From assembly GCF_023653175.1 (NCBI RefSeq), contig NZ_JAMNXL010000011.1, forward strand, positions 1 to 40,193: 40,193 nucleotides of DNA, given 5' to 3'. The translations under genes and the position numbers were made by a program. Under the pieces are notes generated by a model that did no database searches, was not told the origin of the DNA, and saw nothing but the letters and a program-made list of their open reading frames with translations. Source of the DNA: Erythrobacter sp. Lineage in GTDB: Bacteria > Pseudomonadota > Alphaproteobacteria > Sphingomonadales > Sphingomonadaceae. Of this stretch, positions 26,675 through 33,967 are shown piece after piece; within the stretch, counting starts at the first letter, position 1, and every line of letters starts with the position of its first letter.

Positions 26675-27601
26675 ATGCGTAAGACCCTGATTTGCGCCGT
26701 TTCCATCACTGCCCTCACCCTTTCCGCCTGCAGCAAGCCGCGGGACGACGCCGACGCCAGCTATGCCGATGGCAGCGAGACCGCCGTCGCTGCGGAGGCA
26801 ATGACCGCAAGCGAACCCGTCCCGCCCGCCCCCGCGCAGCGCGCCGAGGCGGCAAGCAAGGCACTCCCCGAACTCGAAAAAATCCCCACCAGCCTCCCCC
26901 AGCTCGCCTACGAATATGACTACCGCTGGCGCCTGGAGGCGGACGCGATCGGCGCGCTCCAGCGCCGCCACGCGAGCCTGTGCGAACAGCAGGGCCCTGC
27001 CTCCTGCCAGATCATCGGCATGACCAAAACCGGCGCGGAAGAAGGCGAGGTCGAGGGCGTGCTCGAAATGGCGGTCGCCACCCGCCAGGCGCGGGCCTTC
27101 GGCGCGCTGATCGAGGACGAGGCGCTTGATGCGGGGGCCGAGCAGGTCTCGGCCGAAATCGCCTCGGAGGAACTCTCCAAGCAGATCGTCGACACCGAGG
27201 CCCGGGTGCGCGCCCGCGCCGAATTGCGCGACCGGCTGACCGAGGTGCTGCGCACCCGCTAGGGAAAGGTCAGCGAGCTGGTCGAGGCCGAACGCTCGCT
27301 CGCCGCGGTCAACGAGGAGATCGACCAGGCGAGGAGCTGGCTCAGGGAGATGGGCGGCCGCGTCGCATATAGCCGCGTCACCGTCCGCTACGAGACGGGC
27401 GGTGCCGCGGGCAGCAACTTCTTGCGCCCGGTCAAGGGCGCGCTCGGATCGCTGGGTGCGATCTTCGGATGGGTCGCGGCGCTGCTGATCCTGGCGGGCG
27501 CGGTGGCGCTGCCGCTGGGCGGGGCGTGGTGGGCGCAGAACGCGGTGCGGCGCCGCTTCGCGGCCGCCAACCCCGCTCCGGAGGCGCCGAAAGCCTCCTG
27601 A
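26675..27601 (+). pseudogene. DUF4349 lipoprotein gene interrupted by in-frame amber codon
   Basis: ATG 26675 follows GAGGAGA and encodes a lipoprotein signal (MRKTLICAVSITALTLSACS, lipid-bearing C19). A TAG at 27260-27262 then stops the frame, but the same frame continues without shift: GKVSELVEAERSLAAVNEEI, VAYSRVTVRYETGG, and a membrane helix near the end (AALLILAGAVALPLGGAWW). DUF4349 proteins have exactly this plan, with RTRQGKLxDLxEAERxLAxV at this point, so the TAG most likely replaced CAG (Gln). As read, the product is a 195-aa fragment lacking the DUF4349 core end and helix, unless the stop is read through, suppressed, or a sequencing error. Confidence 0.85.
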
Positions 27602-27701
27602 CCCTCGGCCCGCCGCGCAGGCCCCGCGCTCCGCCGTGCCGGGCGGAACACGGGGCCGCGCGGCAAGCTAGACCCGGGGCACCCACCAGCAGGAGAGCCC
27701 C

Positions 27702-28229
27702 ATGCAACGCATCCTCATCATCGCCACCGACGGTTACGAGCAATCCGAACTGACCGAACCCAAGCGCATGCTCGAAGAGTCCGGGGCGCAGGTCACCGTC
27801 GCCAGCTTGAAACCAGGGGAAATCCGCGGTTGGGACCAGAAGGACTGGGGTACGAGCGTCGCGGTCGATTGCACCATCCGCGAGGTCGCGGTGGAGGATT
27901 ACGACGCGCTGCTGCTCCCCGGCGGGCAGATGAATCCCGACATCCTGCGCATGGAGCACAAGGTGATCGAACTGGTGCGCGAATTCGACGCAGCCGAAAA
28001 GCCGATCGCGGCGATCTGCCATGCGCCCTGGCTTCTCGCCGAGGCCGACATTATCGAGGGGCGCTCGCTCACCGGCTGGCCCTCGATCCGCACCGATCTC
28101 GCCAATGCCGGGGCGGCGGTGGTCGACGAGGAAGTGGTGGTCGACGGCAACCTCATCACCAGCCGAAAGCCTGCCGACATCCCCGCCTTCACCAGGGCGC
28201 TGATGGCGGCACTCGACATGGCGCAATAG
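27702..28229 (+). CDS. DJ-1/PfpI-family class I glutamine amidotransferase-like protein
   Basis: A 175-aa PfpI/YhbO-type protein. The nucleophile elbow is C106-H107 in AAICHAPWLLAEA, the acidic residue is in DGYEQSELTEP near 14-16, and LLLPGGQMNPD is the conserved loop before the elbow. Members act as proteases, chaperones or deglycases against glyoxal damage; which one applies here is not visible. It begins 100 bases after the broken DUF4349 gene and is followed by the DUF202 gene after 21 bases. Confidence 0.9.
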   Translation: MQRILIIATDGYEQSELTEPKRMLEESGAQVTVASLKPGEIRGWDQKDWGTSVAVDCTIREVAVEDYDALLLPGGQMNPDILRMEHKVIELVREFDAAEKPIAAICHAPWLLAEADIIEGRSLTGWPSIRTDLANAGAAVVDEEVVVDGNLITSRKPADIPAFTRALMAALDMAQ

Positions 28230-28250
28230 CCCGCACAGGGGGGGCGCACG

Positions 28251-28643
28251 ATGGGCTCATCCGACCGCCGCGAACTCGCCGAAGACCGCACCGACTGGGC
28301 CGAGCGGCGCACCGATTGGGCCGAAGACCGCACCATCATGGCCAACGAGCGGACCTTTGCCGGATGGATGCGCACCGGGCTTGCCGCCGCAGGCATCGGG
28401 CTCGGCTTCCACGCTCTGTTCGGCAAGCTTGAGCCGGCCTGGTTTCCCAAGGCGCTGGCGAGCGGCTTCGTGGTGATCGCGATCGTGATCTTCCTTGCCG
28501 CGCAGGCCAAGGCGGTCGCGGTCGCCCGGAGGCTCGAGGATCACCGGTCCGAACCGATGCGCGGGCTGACGCTGCGGCTGGTGGCGGGCGGGATGATCGC
28601 GGCCAGCACCGGGCTGGGCGCGGCGATCTGGATGATGCCCTAA
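28251..28643 (+). CDS. DUF202 inner-membrane protein with N-terminal heptad repeats
   Basis: A 130-aa YidH-like DUF202 protein: the ANERTFAGWMRTGLA motif near 32-46 leads into three membrane segments (about 43-60, 70-88, 108-129). Before it come four heptads, AEDRTDW, AERRTDW, AEDRTIM and ANERTFA, an amphipathic charged lead that forms a regular helix in front of the membrane. Function of the family is unknown. It ends 5 bases before the stop of the convergent ferredoxin gene, so the transcripts from both sides must end in each other. Confidence 0.9.
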   Translation: MGSSDRRELAEDRTDWAERRTDWAEDRTIMANERTFAGWMRTGLAAAGIGLGFHALFGKLEPAWFPKALASGFVVIAIVIFLAAQAKAVAVARRLEDHRSEPMRGLTLRLVAGGMIAASTGLGAAIWMMP

Positions 28644-28648
28644 GCCCG

Positions 28649-28984
28649 CTACATCCGCCGCGCGTCGGCGCTGGCAGATGGGATGGTGACGGTGAGCCCG
28701 TCCATCTCGGGCGAAAGCTCGATCTGGCACGACAGGCGCGAGGTGCGCCGCGCGCCGGCCGCGAAGTCGAGCATGTCCTCCTCCTCCTCGGCGGCAGGGG
28801 GCAGGCGGTCGAACCATTCGGGGGCGACGATCACGTGGCAGGTCGAGCACGCCATCTGCCCCTCGCACGTCCCCTCGAGCGGCAGCCCCGCCGCCTGGCC
28901 GACCCGCAGCAGGTTGTCGCCGGGCACGGCACTGGCCGCCACCGGCTTGCCGCTCTGGTCGACGAAGGTGATGGTGATGCTCAC
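28649..28984 (-). CDS. fdx: [2Fe-2S] ferredoxin, ISC/adrenodoxin type
   Basis: A 111-aa ferredoxin. Cluster cysteines are C40, C46 and C49 (CEGQMACSTCH, the C-x5-C-x2-C pattern of adrenodoxin-type proteins) and C86 (SRLSCQIEL). This type donates electrons in Fe-S cluster assembly or to P450s. GTG 28984 overlaps the upstream cysteine desulfurase stop as GTGA, and that neighbour points to Fe-S assembly. There is no strong separate ribosome site, which fits coupling. Confidence 0.93.
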   Translation of the reverse strand: MSITITFVDQSGKPVAASAVPGDNLLRVGQAAGLPLEGTCEGQMACSTCHVIVAPEWFDRLPPAAEEEEDMLDFAAGARRTSRLSCQIELSPEMDGLTVTIPSASADARRM

Positions 28985-30075
28985 AGGCCTTGCTCCCTGA
29001 CGGCGGCATTGATCATGGCGGCGGCGGAATCGATGTCCGCAAGGGTCGTATAGCGCCCGAAACCGAGGCGGATAGAGGACTTTGCTTGGCGCTCGGTGAG
29101 GCCGATGGCGCGCAGCACATGGCTGGGCCGGCCCGACCCGCTCGCACAGGCGCTCCCGGCGGAGAACATGATCTGGCGGCAGTCGCTCATCAGGCGCGCG
29201 ACGTCTAACCCGTCCTTGCGGATGTTGAGATTGCCGTGCCAGCGATCCACCGCGCTGCCGTTGAGTTCCCAGCCGACGAAAGCATCGCGCGCCTTGTTCC
29301 ACAAATGTTCCACGTGAAACATTTGCTCCGAGAAGCTCTCCTGCGCCACCTGCGCCGCCGCGCCGAACCCAGCGCACAAGGCGGGCGAGAGCGTGCCCGA
29401 GCGCAAACCGCCCTCTTGCCCGCCACCATGCAGCAACGGGTGGGCAACCACCCCCTCACGCACCCACAACGCCCCGATGCCCTTGGGGCCGTGGACCTTG
29501 TGGGCCGAGATGGCGATGAAATCGGCCGCGACCTCGACCGGAACCTTGCCATAGGCCTGCACCGCATCGACCAGCACCTTGGCCCCGACCTGGCGGGCGA
29601 TATCCACCACCGGGGCGAGCGGGTTCCTCACCCCTATCTCGTTATTGATCGCCATGACCGCGACAAGACCTGTCGATGACGTGACATGACCCGCCAACGC
29701 ATCGACATCGGCGCGGCCATCAGGTGTGACCGGCAGCACCGTAAAACGCCGCCCCTGCGCGAGGACCGCCTCGGCGCAATCGAGCACCGCGGCGTGTTCG
29801 GTGGCGAAGGTGACGACGTCGCCAGAGGTGCCAAGGATCACCGCGTTGATCGCCTCGGTCGCGCCGGAGGTGAACACCAGCCGCCCGCCCTCGGGCAAAA
29901 GCGCCGCGACACGCTCGCGGGCGGTCTCCACCGCGGCTGCGGCCATGCGGCCCATGCGGTGGGGGGAATGGGGATTGCCGAAAGTGTCGCTCTCCGGCCC
30001 GCCGAGCCACCTGAGCATGGCTTCGCGCGCTTCGGGGGCGAGTGGGGTCGTGGCTTGGTAATCGAGGTAGATCAT
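28981..30075 (-). CDS. Cysteine desulfurase (NifS/IscS-like), carries parS in its coding sequence
   Basis: A 364-aa PLP enzyme that removes sulfur from cysteine for Fe-S clusters and thio-modification. Landmarks are YLDYQATTPL at the N-terminus, TSGATEAIN, the PLP lysine K193 in SAHKVHGPKG, and the sulfur-accepting C310 in SAGSACASGSGRPSH. Residues 252-257 read MFHVEH, the peptide encoded by the parS site at 29306-29321; this part lies on a surface region between the PLP domain and the active-site loop, so the enzyme could tolerate it. It follows the other desulfurase by 106 bases and couples to the ferredoxin gene. Confidence 0.92.
   Translation of the reverse strand: MIYLDYQATTPLAPEAREAMLRWLGGPESDTFGNPHSPHRMGRMAAAAVETARERVAALLPEGGRLVFTSGATEAINAVILGTSGDVVTFATEHAAVLDCAEAVLAQGRRFTVLPVTPDGRADVDALAGHVTSSTGLVAVMAINNEIGVRNPLAPVVDIARQVGAKVLVDAVQAYGKVPVEVAADFIAISAHKVHGPKGIGALWVREGVVAHPLLHGGGQEGGLRSGTLSPALCAGFGAAAQVAQESFSEQMFHVEHLWNKARDAFVGWELNGSAVDRWHGNLNIRKDGLDVARLMSDCRQIMFSAGSACASGSGRPSHVLRAIGLTERQAKSSIRLGFGRYTTLADIDSAAAMINAAVREQGL
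29306..29321. promoter_or_regulatory. parS: parS site inside cysteine desulfurase gene
   Basis: TGTTCCACGTGAAACA differs from the consensus at one base (C for T at the fifth place) and matches the degenerate TGTTNCACGTGAAACA form. It lies exactly 15,210 bases from the parS at 14096. Confidence 0.9.
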
Positions 30076-30090
30076 CGATCACCCCCCTTG

Positions 30091-30171
30091 TCTTCCCGGG
30101 CTTGACCCGGGATCCCGCTGCCTCTGTGCTGCGGTTCAAGAAAGCGGGGCCCCGGATCAAGTCCGGGGAGA
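30091..30171. repeat. Inverted-repeat pair of palindromic (BIME-like) units
   Basis: Two 28-base GC-rich units at 30091-30118 and 30144-30171 run in opposite orientation, each with its own short palindrome around CCGGGCTTGACCCGGG or CCGGATCAAGTCCGG. They fill the gap between the two cysteine desulfurase genes. Such elements are common in sphingomonad genomes; they may stop or stabilise transcripts. Confidence 0.7.
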
Positions 30172-30181
30172 CGGTGAGGGT

Positions 30182-31243
30182 TCAGCATAATGAGGCCCAG
30201 GCCTCGCTGAACCGCTCCAGCTCCTCGGGCGTGGTGTTCCACCCCAAGCTCACCCGGATGGTGCGCGCCGCCACATCGTCGGGCACGCCGAAGGCATCGA
30301 GCACCCGGCTTTTCTTCAATGTGCCGGAAGAACACGCGCTCCCCGCCGAGACGGCAAAGCCCATGGCGTCGAGGCGGATCAGGAGGGCCTGCGCGCTTAT
30401 CGTGGGGTGGGCGACGGCGATGATGTGCGAACATTGCGGGCCGACAGCGATGGCCTCGGCCGCTGCCCAGACCGTCTGCCGGAAATCGAGCCGCTCGGCC
30501 TCATCCGTGGCCCAGCTGTCCATCCCGCCCGCTTCCAGCGCCGCCGCCAAGCCGAGCGCGCCCGGCAGGTTCTCGGTGCCCTGCCGGTAGCCGCGCTCGT
30601 GCCCGCCCGAGGGTTCGAGCAGGTTGAAATCGCGCACCAACAGCGCGCCGACGCCGATCGGGCCGCCGAACTTGTGCGCGCTGACCACGATCATGTCGGC
30701 GTCGGGCAGCGGCATCTTGCCTGCGCTCTGCGAGCAGTCGGCGAGCAGCACGCCGCCGGCCGCGCGCACTTGCCGCACGAGTTCGTGGCTGTGTTCGGCG
30801 CGTGCGCCCAACATCTGCGTCCCGGTCTCGGAGTTGAGCGACTGGAGCGCGAAAATCGCTCCGCCCTCGCCGAGCGCGGTGGCAAGTGCCTCGCGGTCGG
30901 GCTCGGCGCCGAAGTGCGGGATCGGAATGACGGTTGCATCGGGCGCTGCGCGAAACACCGCGTCATGCTCGACCGCGCTGACGATCCGGCGCCCGGCCTT
31001 CGCCCGGTTGAGCGCGATCCACAGCGCCTCGCTCGCCCCGCTCGTGAAGATCAACTCGCCTTCCCAGCCCAGCATCCGCTTGATCCGCTCGCGCGCATCC
31101 TCCAGCGCGGCGTGTGCCTTGCGCCCTTCCGCATGGGGCGACGACGGGTTCGCCCACAGCGCAAAACCTTCCTCCATCGCCGCCCGCGCCTCGTGGCGCA
31201 GGGGGGAGGTGGCGGCGTGATCGAGATAGACCCGTTCGGGAAT
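30182..31243 (-). CDS. Second cysteine desulfurase, with no usual start codon before its conserved N-terminus
   Basis: About 353 aa read from ATT 31243. The family N-terminus (RVYLDHAATSPLRHEARAA) lies upstream of the first ATG at 31177, and between that ATG and an in-frame TAG farther upstream there is no ATG, GTG, TTG or CTG. An ATT at 31243 has AGGG about 11 bases before it and could be a rare start or a mutated ATG. The rest is intact: TSGASEAL, PLP lysine K191 in SAHKFGGPIG, C304 in SAGSACSSGTLKKS. Starting at 31177 would drop 22 conserved residues. It is divergent from the hydrolase at 31352. Confidence 0.8.
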   Translation of the reverse strand: MPERVYLDHAATSPLRHEARAAMEEGFALWANPSSPHAEGRKAHAALEDARERIKRMLGWEGELIFTSGASEALWIALNRAKAGRRIVSAVEHDAVFRAAPDATVIPIPHFGAEPDREALATALGEGGAIFALQSLNSETGTQMLGARAEHSHELVRQVRAAGGVLLADCSQSAGKMPLPDADMIVVSAHKFGGPIGVGALLVRDFNLLEPSGGHERGYRQGTENLPGALGLAAALEAGGMDSWATDEAERLDFRQTVWAAAEAIAVGPQCSHIIAVAHPTISAQALLIRLDAMGFAVSAGSACSSGTLKKSRVLDAFGVPDDVAARTIRVSLGWNTTPEELERFSEAWASLC

Positions 31244-31264
31244 GGTGCTGTTCCCTGTAAGAAA

Positions 31265-31292
31265 TTGCGGTTTTCGCTATCGCCCCTATATA
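31265..31292 (+). promoter_or_regulatory. Possible sigma70-type promoter
   Basis: TTGCGG at 31265-31270 and TATATA at 31287-31292 are 16 bases apart, 59 bases before the hydrolase start at 31352, in an AT-rich patch of a GC-rich genome. It points to the plus strand. Confidence 0.4.
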
Positions 31293-31351
31293 GGCCGCAC
31301 GATTTTCGGCGCCACCCGGCGCTCGCGCGATCATTTTGTCAGGGTTCACCG

Positions 31352-32008
31352 ATGCCGTCCGTCATCTTTCCCGGCCCCGAGGGCCGTCTCGAAGGCCGTT
31401 TCTCCCCGCCCCCGCGCCCGCGTGCGCCGGTGGCGATGATCCTCCATCCGCACCCCGAAGGCGGGGGGACGATGAACGACCGGATCGTGCAGCGGCTCTA
31501 CAAGACCTTTGCCGACCGCGGATTCGCCACGCTGCGCTTCAACTTCCGCGGCGTGGGGCGCTCGCAGGGGAGCTTCGATTCCGGCATCGGCGAGCTTTCC
31601 GACGCGGCTTCGGCGCTCGACTGGGTGCAGTCGATCCATCCCGAGGCGCAGAGCACCTGGATTGCGGGCTACTCCTTCGGCGCCCTCATCGGCATGCAGC
31701 TGCTGATGCGCCGCCCCGAAGTGCGCGGCTTCATCTCGGTCGCGCCGCCGGCCAACATGTATGATTTCAGCTTCCTTGCCCCCTGCCCGGCGAGCGGCAT
31801 CTTCGTGCAGGGCGCGGCCGACACGGTGGTGCAGCCGGGCGCGGTGCAGAAGCTGGTCGACAAGCTGCGCACCCAGAAGCACATCACCATCCACCACGAG
31901 GAAATCCCGCGCGCCAACCACTTCTTCGAGAACGAAATGGACGATCTGATGCGCTCGGTGGATAACTATCTGGACTTCCGCCTCAGCCCGGATTGTCCGA
32001 TCAAGTAG
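31352..32008 (+). CDS. Alpha/beta hydrolase
   Basis: A 218-aa small alpha/beta hydrolase of the YfhR-like/dienelactone-hydrolase-like type. The oxyanion region is ILHPHPEGGGTMND, the nucleophile is S108 in AGYSFGALIG, and a late acid (VQGAADTVVQPG) and His (PRANHFFE) complete the triad. No signal peptide is present, so it is cytoplasmic. This group has broad esterase-like activity and no firm substrate. It is divergent from the desulfurase cluster. Confidence 0.88.
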   Translation: MPSVIFPGPEGRLEGRFSPPPRPRAPVAMILHPHPEGGGTMNDRIVQRLYKTFADRGFATLRFNFRGVGRSQGSFDSGIGELSDAASALDWVQSIHPEAQSTWIAGYSFGALIGMQLLMRRPEVRGFISVAPPANMYDFSFLAPCPASGIFVQGAADTVVQPGAVQKLVDKLRTQKHITIHHEEIPRANHFFENEMDDLMRSVDNYLDFRLSPDCPIK

Positions 32009-32456
32009 AGCTACCCCCGCGAGTACTTGTTTGCGTGGTCGCCTCCGCGACCACGTCCTCGGCGCTGCTTCAAGCCCTGCGGGCTTGAGCGCCTGCGGCT
32101 CGCGCGCGTGCGCTCGCGGTCGCTGACGCGACCGAAATCCGTGCTTTCATGATCGACTCGCGCTGGTTCGGCCAGCCGCAGGACGGGCCGCAAGCGCGAA
32201 CGCGCGCCCGCAGCGACGCGCCCACAGGGCGTGTGAGCGAGGATTTCGCATCGCGGATGCGATGCGGAACACAAGGATTCCAATCATTTCTCTACTGAAA
32301 TGATTATCAAAATTACAGTACTGAAAAGCAACGCGAAATCGCTTCGCGCCTAACAAAAGTCATAGTACCTTCACAGGCGAGCGGGGACGGAGTGCCAAGC
32401 TTGCGACAAGGTGCTCCGGCCACCGCTCCCACACTGATGGAGAGAGGAGCCCCTGC
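32009..32456. other. 448-base non-coding stretch with a hairpin series
   Basis: No credible gene is seen. Four separate hairpins occur in order: GTGGTCGC/GCGACCAC at 32035-32054, CAAGCCC/GGGCTTG at 32071-32087, CGCATCGC/GCGATGCG at 32247-32266, and AATCATTTC/GAAATGATT at 32282-32305. The last lies in an AT-rich patch (about 32270-32370) that probably holds the tonB promoter. A reading frame on the minus strand across 32011-32283 is of the low-complexity Arg/Gly type that such repeats give. Confidence 0.6.
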
Positions 32457-33143
32457 ATGACTTACGTGTCTGCCAATCGCCGTCCCAACGCCGCTGCGCT
32501 CGCCGGAGCTTTCGGCATTCCCGGTGCCTTCGGCGCCCTGCTGGTCGTCGGCCTGGCGGTGACGGTGACGACCGTCCCCCCGCGGCCGAACCCCTCAGCG
32601 ACCCCGATCGCGGAAGTCCCCCTGCCCCCGCCCCCGCCGCCGACCCCCACGCCGGAAACCCCGCGCGACGCCAAGACGACAACCACCACCGAGACCATCC
32701 CGACCCCGATGCCGCCCAACCCCTTGCCTGTGGATCTCGGCCGGGGGGAGCCGGTCAACACCTTCCCCACAGGCGGCGAGACGCTCACCACCGGGCCGGT
32801 CGATTTCGGGATCCCGGGCCCGACGCCCAGCGCCGCCTCGCTCTATGATCCGGTCGGTGCCAGTCCCAAAGGCAACCCGGGCAAGTGGGTGAGCAATGAC
32901 GACTATCGCCCGCGCTGGATCGCCGAGGAGCTGTCGGGCACCGCGCGCTTCACGCTCCAGATCGACGCGCGCGGAAAGGTGACGGGGTGCACCATCACCC
33001 GCTCGACCGGGCATCCTGCGCTCGACACGGCGACCTGCGACCTCGTCAGCAAGCGCGCCCGCTTCGATGCGGCGCGTGACGGCAACGGCAAGCCGGTGCC
33101 GGGAAGCTGGTCGAACTCGGTCACCTGGCGCATCCCGGAATAA
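32457..33143 (+). CDS. Energy transducer TonB
   Basis: A 228-aa TonB-family protein: short N-terminus, one membrane helix (about 15-40), a Pro/Thr-rich periplasmic linker (VPLPPPPPPTPTPETP and onward to ~110), and a C-terminal TonB domain from about 145 (TARFTLQIDARGKVTGCTIT). It links proton motive force in the inner membrane to TonB-dependent outer-membrane receptors with ExbB/ExbD. No receptor or exbBD gene is in the window. The AT-rich upstream patch suggests its own promoter. A purine-rich GAGAGGAG lies upstream of ATG 32457. Confidence 0.9.
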   Translation: MTYVSANRRPNAAALAGAFGIPGAFGALLVVGLAVTVTTVPPRPNPSATPIAEVPLPPPPPPTPTPETPRDAKTTTTTETIPTPMPPNPLPVDLGRGEPVNTFPTGGETLTTGPVDFGIPGPTPSAASLYDPVGASPKGNPGKWVSNDDYRPRWIAEELSGTARFTLQIDARGKVTGCTITRSTGHPALDTATCDLVSKRARFDAARDGNGKPVPGSWSNSVTWRIPE

Positions 33144-33157
33144 GCCTGCCTTTCGCC

Positions 33158-33173
33158 GGGGGAGGCTTCCCCC
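33158..33173. terminator. Short hairpin between convergent genes
   Basis: GGGGGA and TCCCCC pair across a four-base loop, between the tonB stop and the stop of the convergent small membrane gene. There is no T-run, so it is a weak candidate for a bidirectional terminator. Confidence 0.35.
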
Positions 33174-33388
33174 TAGCTTCCTCCGGCGGCCTCTTTGACC
33201 TGCTCGATCGGCGCCTTGCCGTCCGGCGCAGGCAGCGTCCAGATCAGCACGTTGATCACTGCGATTGCCGCCAGCAGCACCATTAGCGCCGGGTTCTTCG
33301 CCTCGCCCGTCCGCCGCCACAGGACGAAGGCCCCCGCGACCAGCGCAAAGGCGGCGAGCATCACGATGGCGAGCACGATGTCGGTCAT
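33173..33388 (-). CDS. 71-aa membrane protein
   Basis: A small protein from ATG 33388 with AAGGAAC just upstream. It has two hydrophobic segments (about 4-24, then 34-51: ALMVLLAAIAVINVLIW) and a short basic loop between them, followed by a hydrophilic tail. No family is recognised. It faces tonB in convergent orientation and stands alone. Confidence 0.7.
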   Translation of the reverse strand: MTDIVLAIVMLAAFALVAGAFVLWRRTGEAKNPALMVLLAAIAVINVLIWTLPAPDGKAPIEQVKEAAGGS

Positions 33389-33531
33389 GGCGTTCCTTTG
33401 CGCTCCTGCCCGCGCCGATGTTTGTCAGGCCCTTGCGACAATAGCGTCACATGCGTGTCACGGCGGGGGAACATCGCGGGCCTAGCCTCGGTAGCAGAAC
33501 ACCGCGAACCTGCGGCACGAGGGAGGCTATG

Positions 33532-33915
33532 ATGGGTATTTTCACGTCGATCAAGAACGCGATCTGGGGCGAGAAGAAGGAAGCGGCTGCACCCGCTCCG
33601 GCCCCTGCTGCCGCACCCGCGCCTGCTGCCGCAGCCCCTGCGCCGGCCGAGCCCGAGCCGCTCACCGAAGCCCAGCTGCACGCCCATATCGACGCCCTGC
33701 CCGACGCCGACAAGTTCAACTGGCAGACCTCGATCGTCGACCTGATGAAGCTGGTCGGCCTCGACCCCTCCTTCGACAACCGCAAGGAGCTGGCAGGCGA
33801 GCTCGGCATGGAGGGCTACGAAGGCACCGCCGAGCAGAACATCGCGCTGCACCACGCGGTGATGAACCTGCTGGCGCTGGAAGGCGGCAAGGTCGGCGGG
33901 ATGCTCGCCGACTGA
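33532..33915 (+). CDS. DUF3597 family protein
   Basis: A 127-aa protein starting MGIFTSIKNAIWGEKKE. An ATG 3 bases upstream (33529) is too close to the GGGAGG site, so I chose 33532. An Ala/Pro-rich linker (about 18-42) leads to the DUF3597 core (HIDALPDADKFNWQTSIVDL, then MKLVGLDPSFDNRKELAGEL), a helical fold seen in small alphaproteobacterial proteins of unknown role. No signal peptide is seen. It is a single gene between oppositely directed neighbours. Confidence 0.88.
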   Translation: MGIFTSIKNAIWGEKKEAAAPAPAPAAAPAPAAAAPAPAEPEPLTEAQLHAHIDALPDADKFNWQTSIVDLMKLVGLDPSFDNRKELAGELGMEGYEGTAEQNIALHHAVMNLLALEGGKVGGMLAD

Positions 33916-33967
33916 GCCCCCCCGCGCGCATTGACTTGGGCCAAGCGCGCCGCCTAACCTTGCGGGC

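Noticed and set aside
32011-32283. 90-codon minus-strand frame in the hairpin region
   Set aside because: Low-complexity Arg/Gly composition produced by palindromic repeats, no ribosome site.
33931-33944. TTGACTTGGGCCAA as an FNR/FixK box before the DUF885 gene
   Set aside because: Two mismatches from TTGAT-N4-ATCAA and very close to the start codon; no supporting anaerobic gene nearby.
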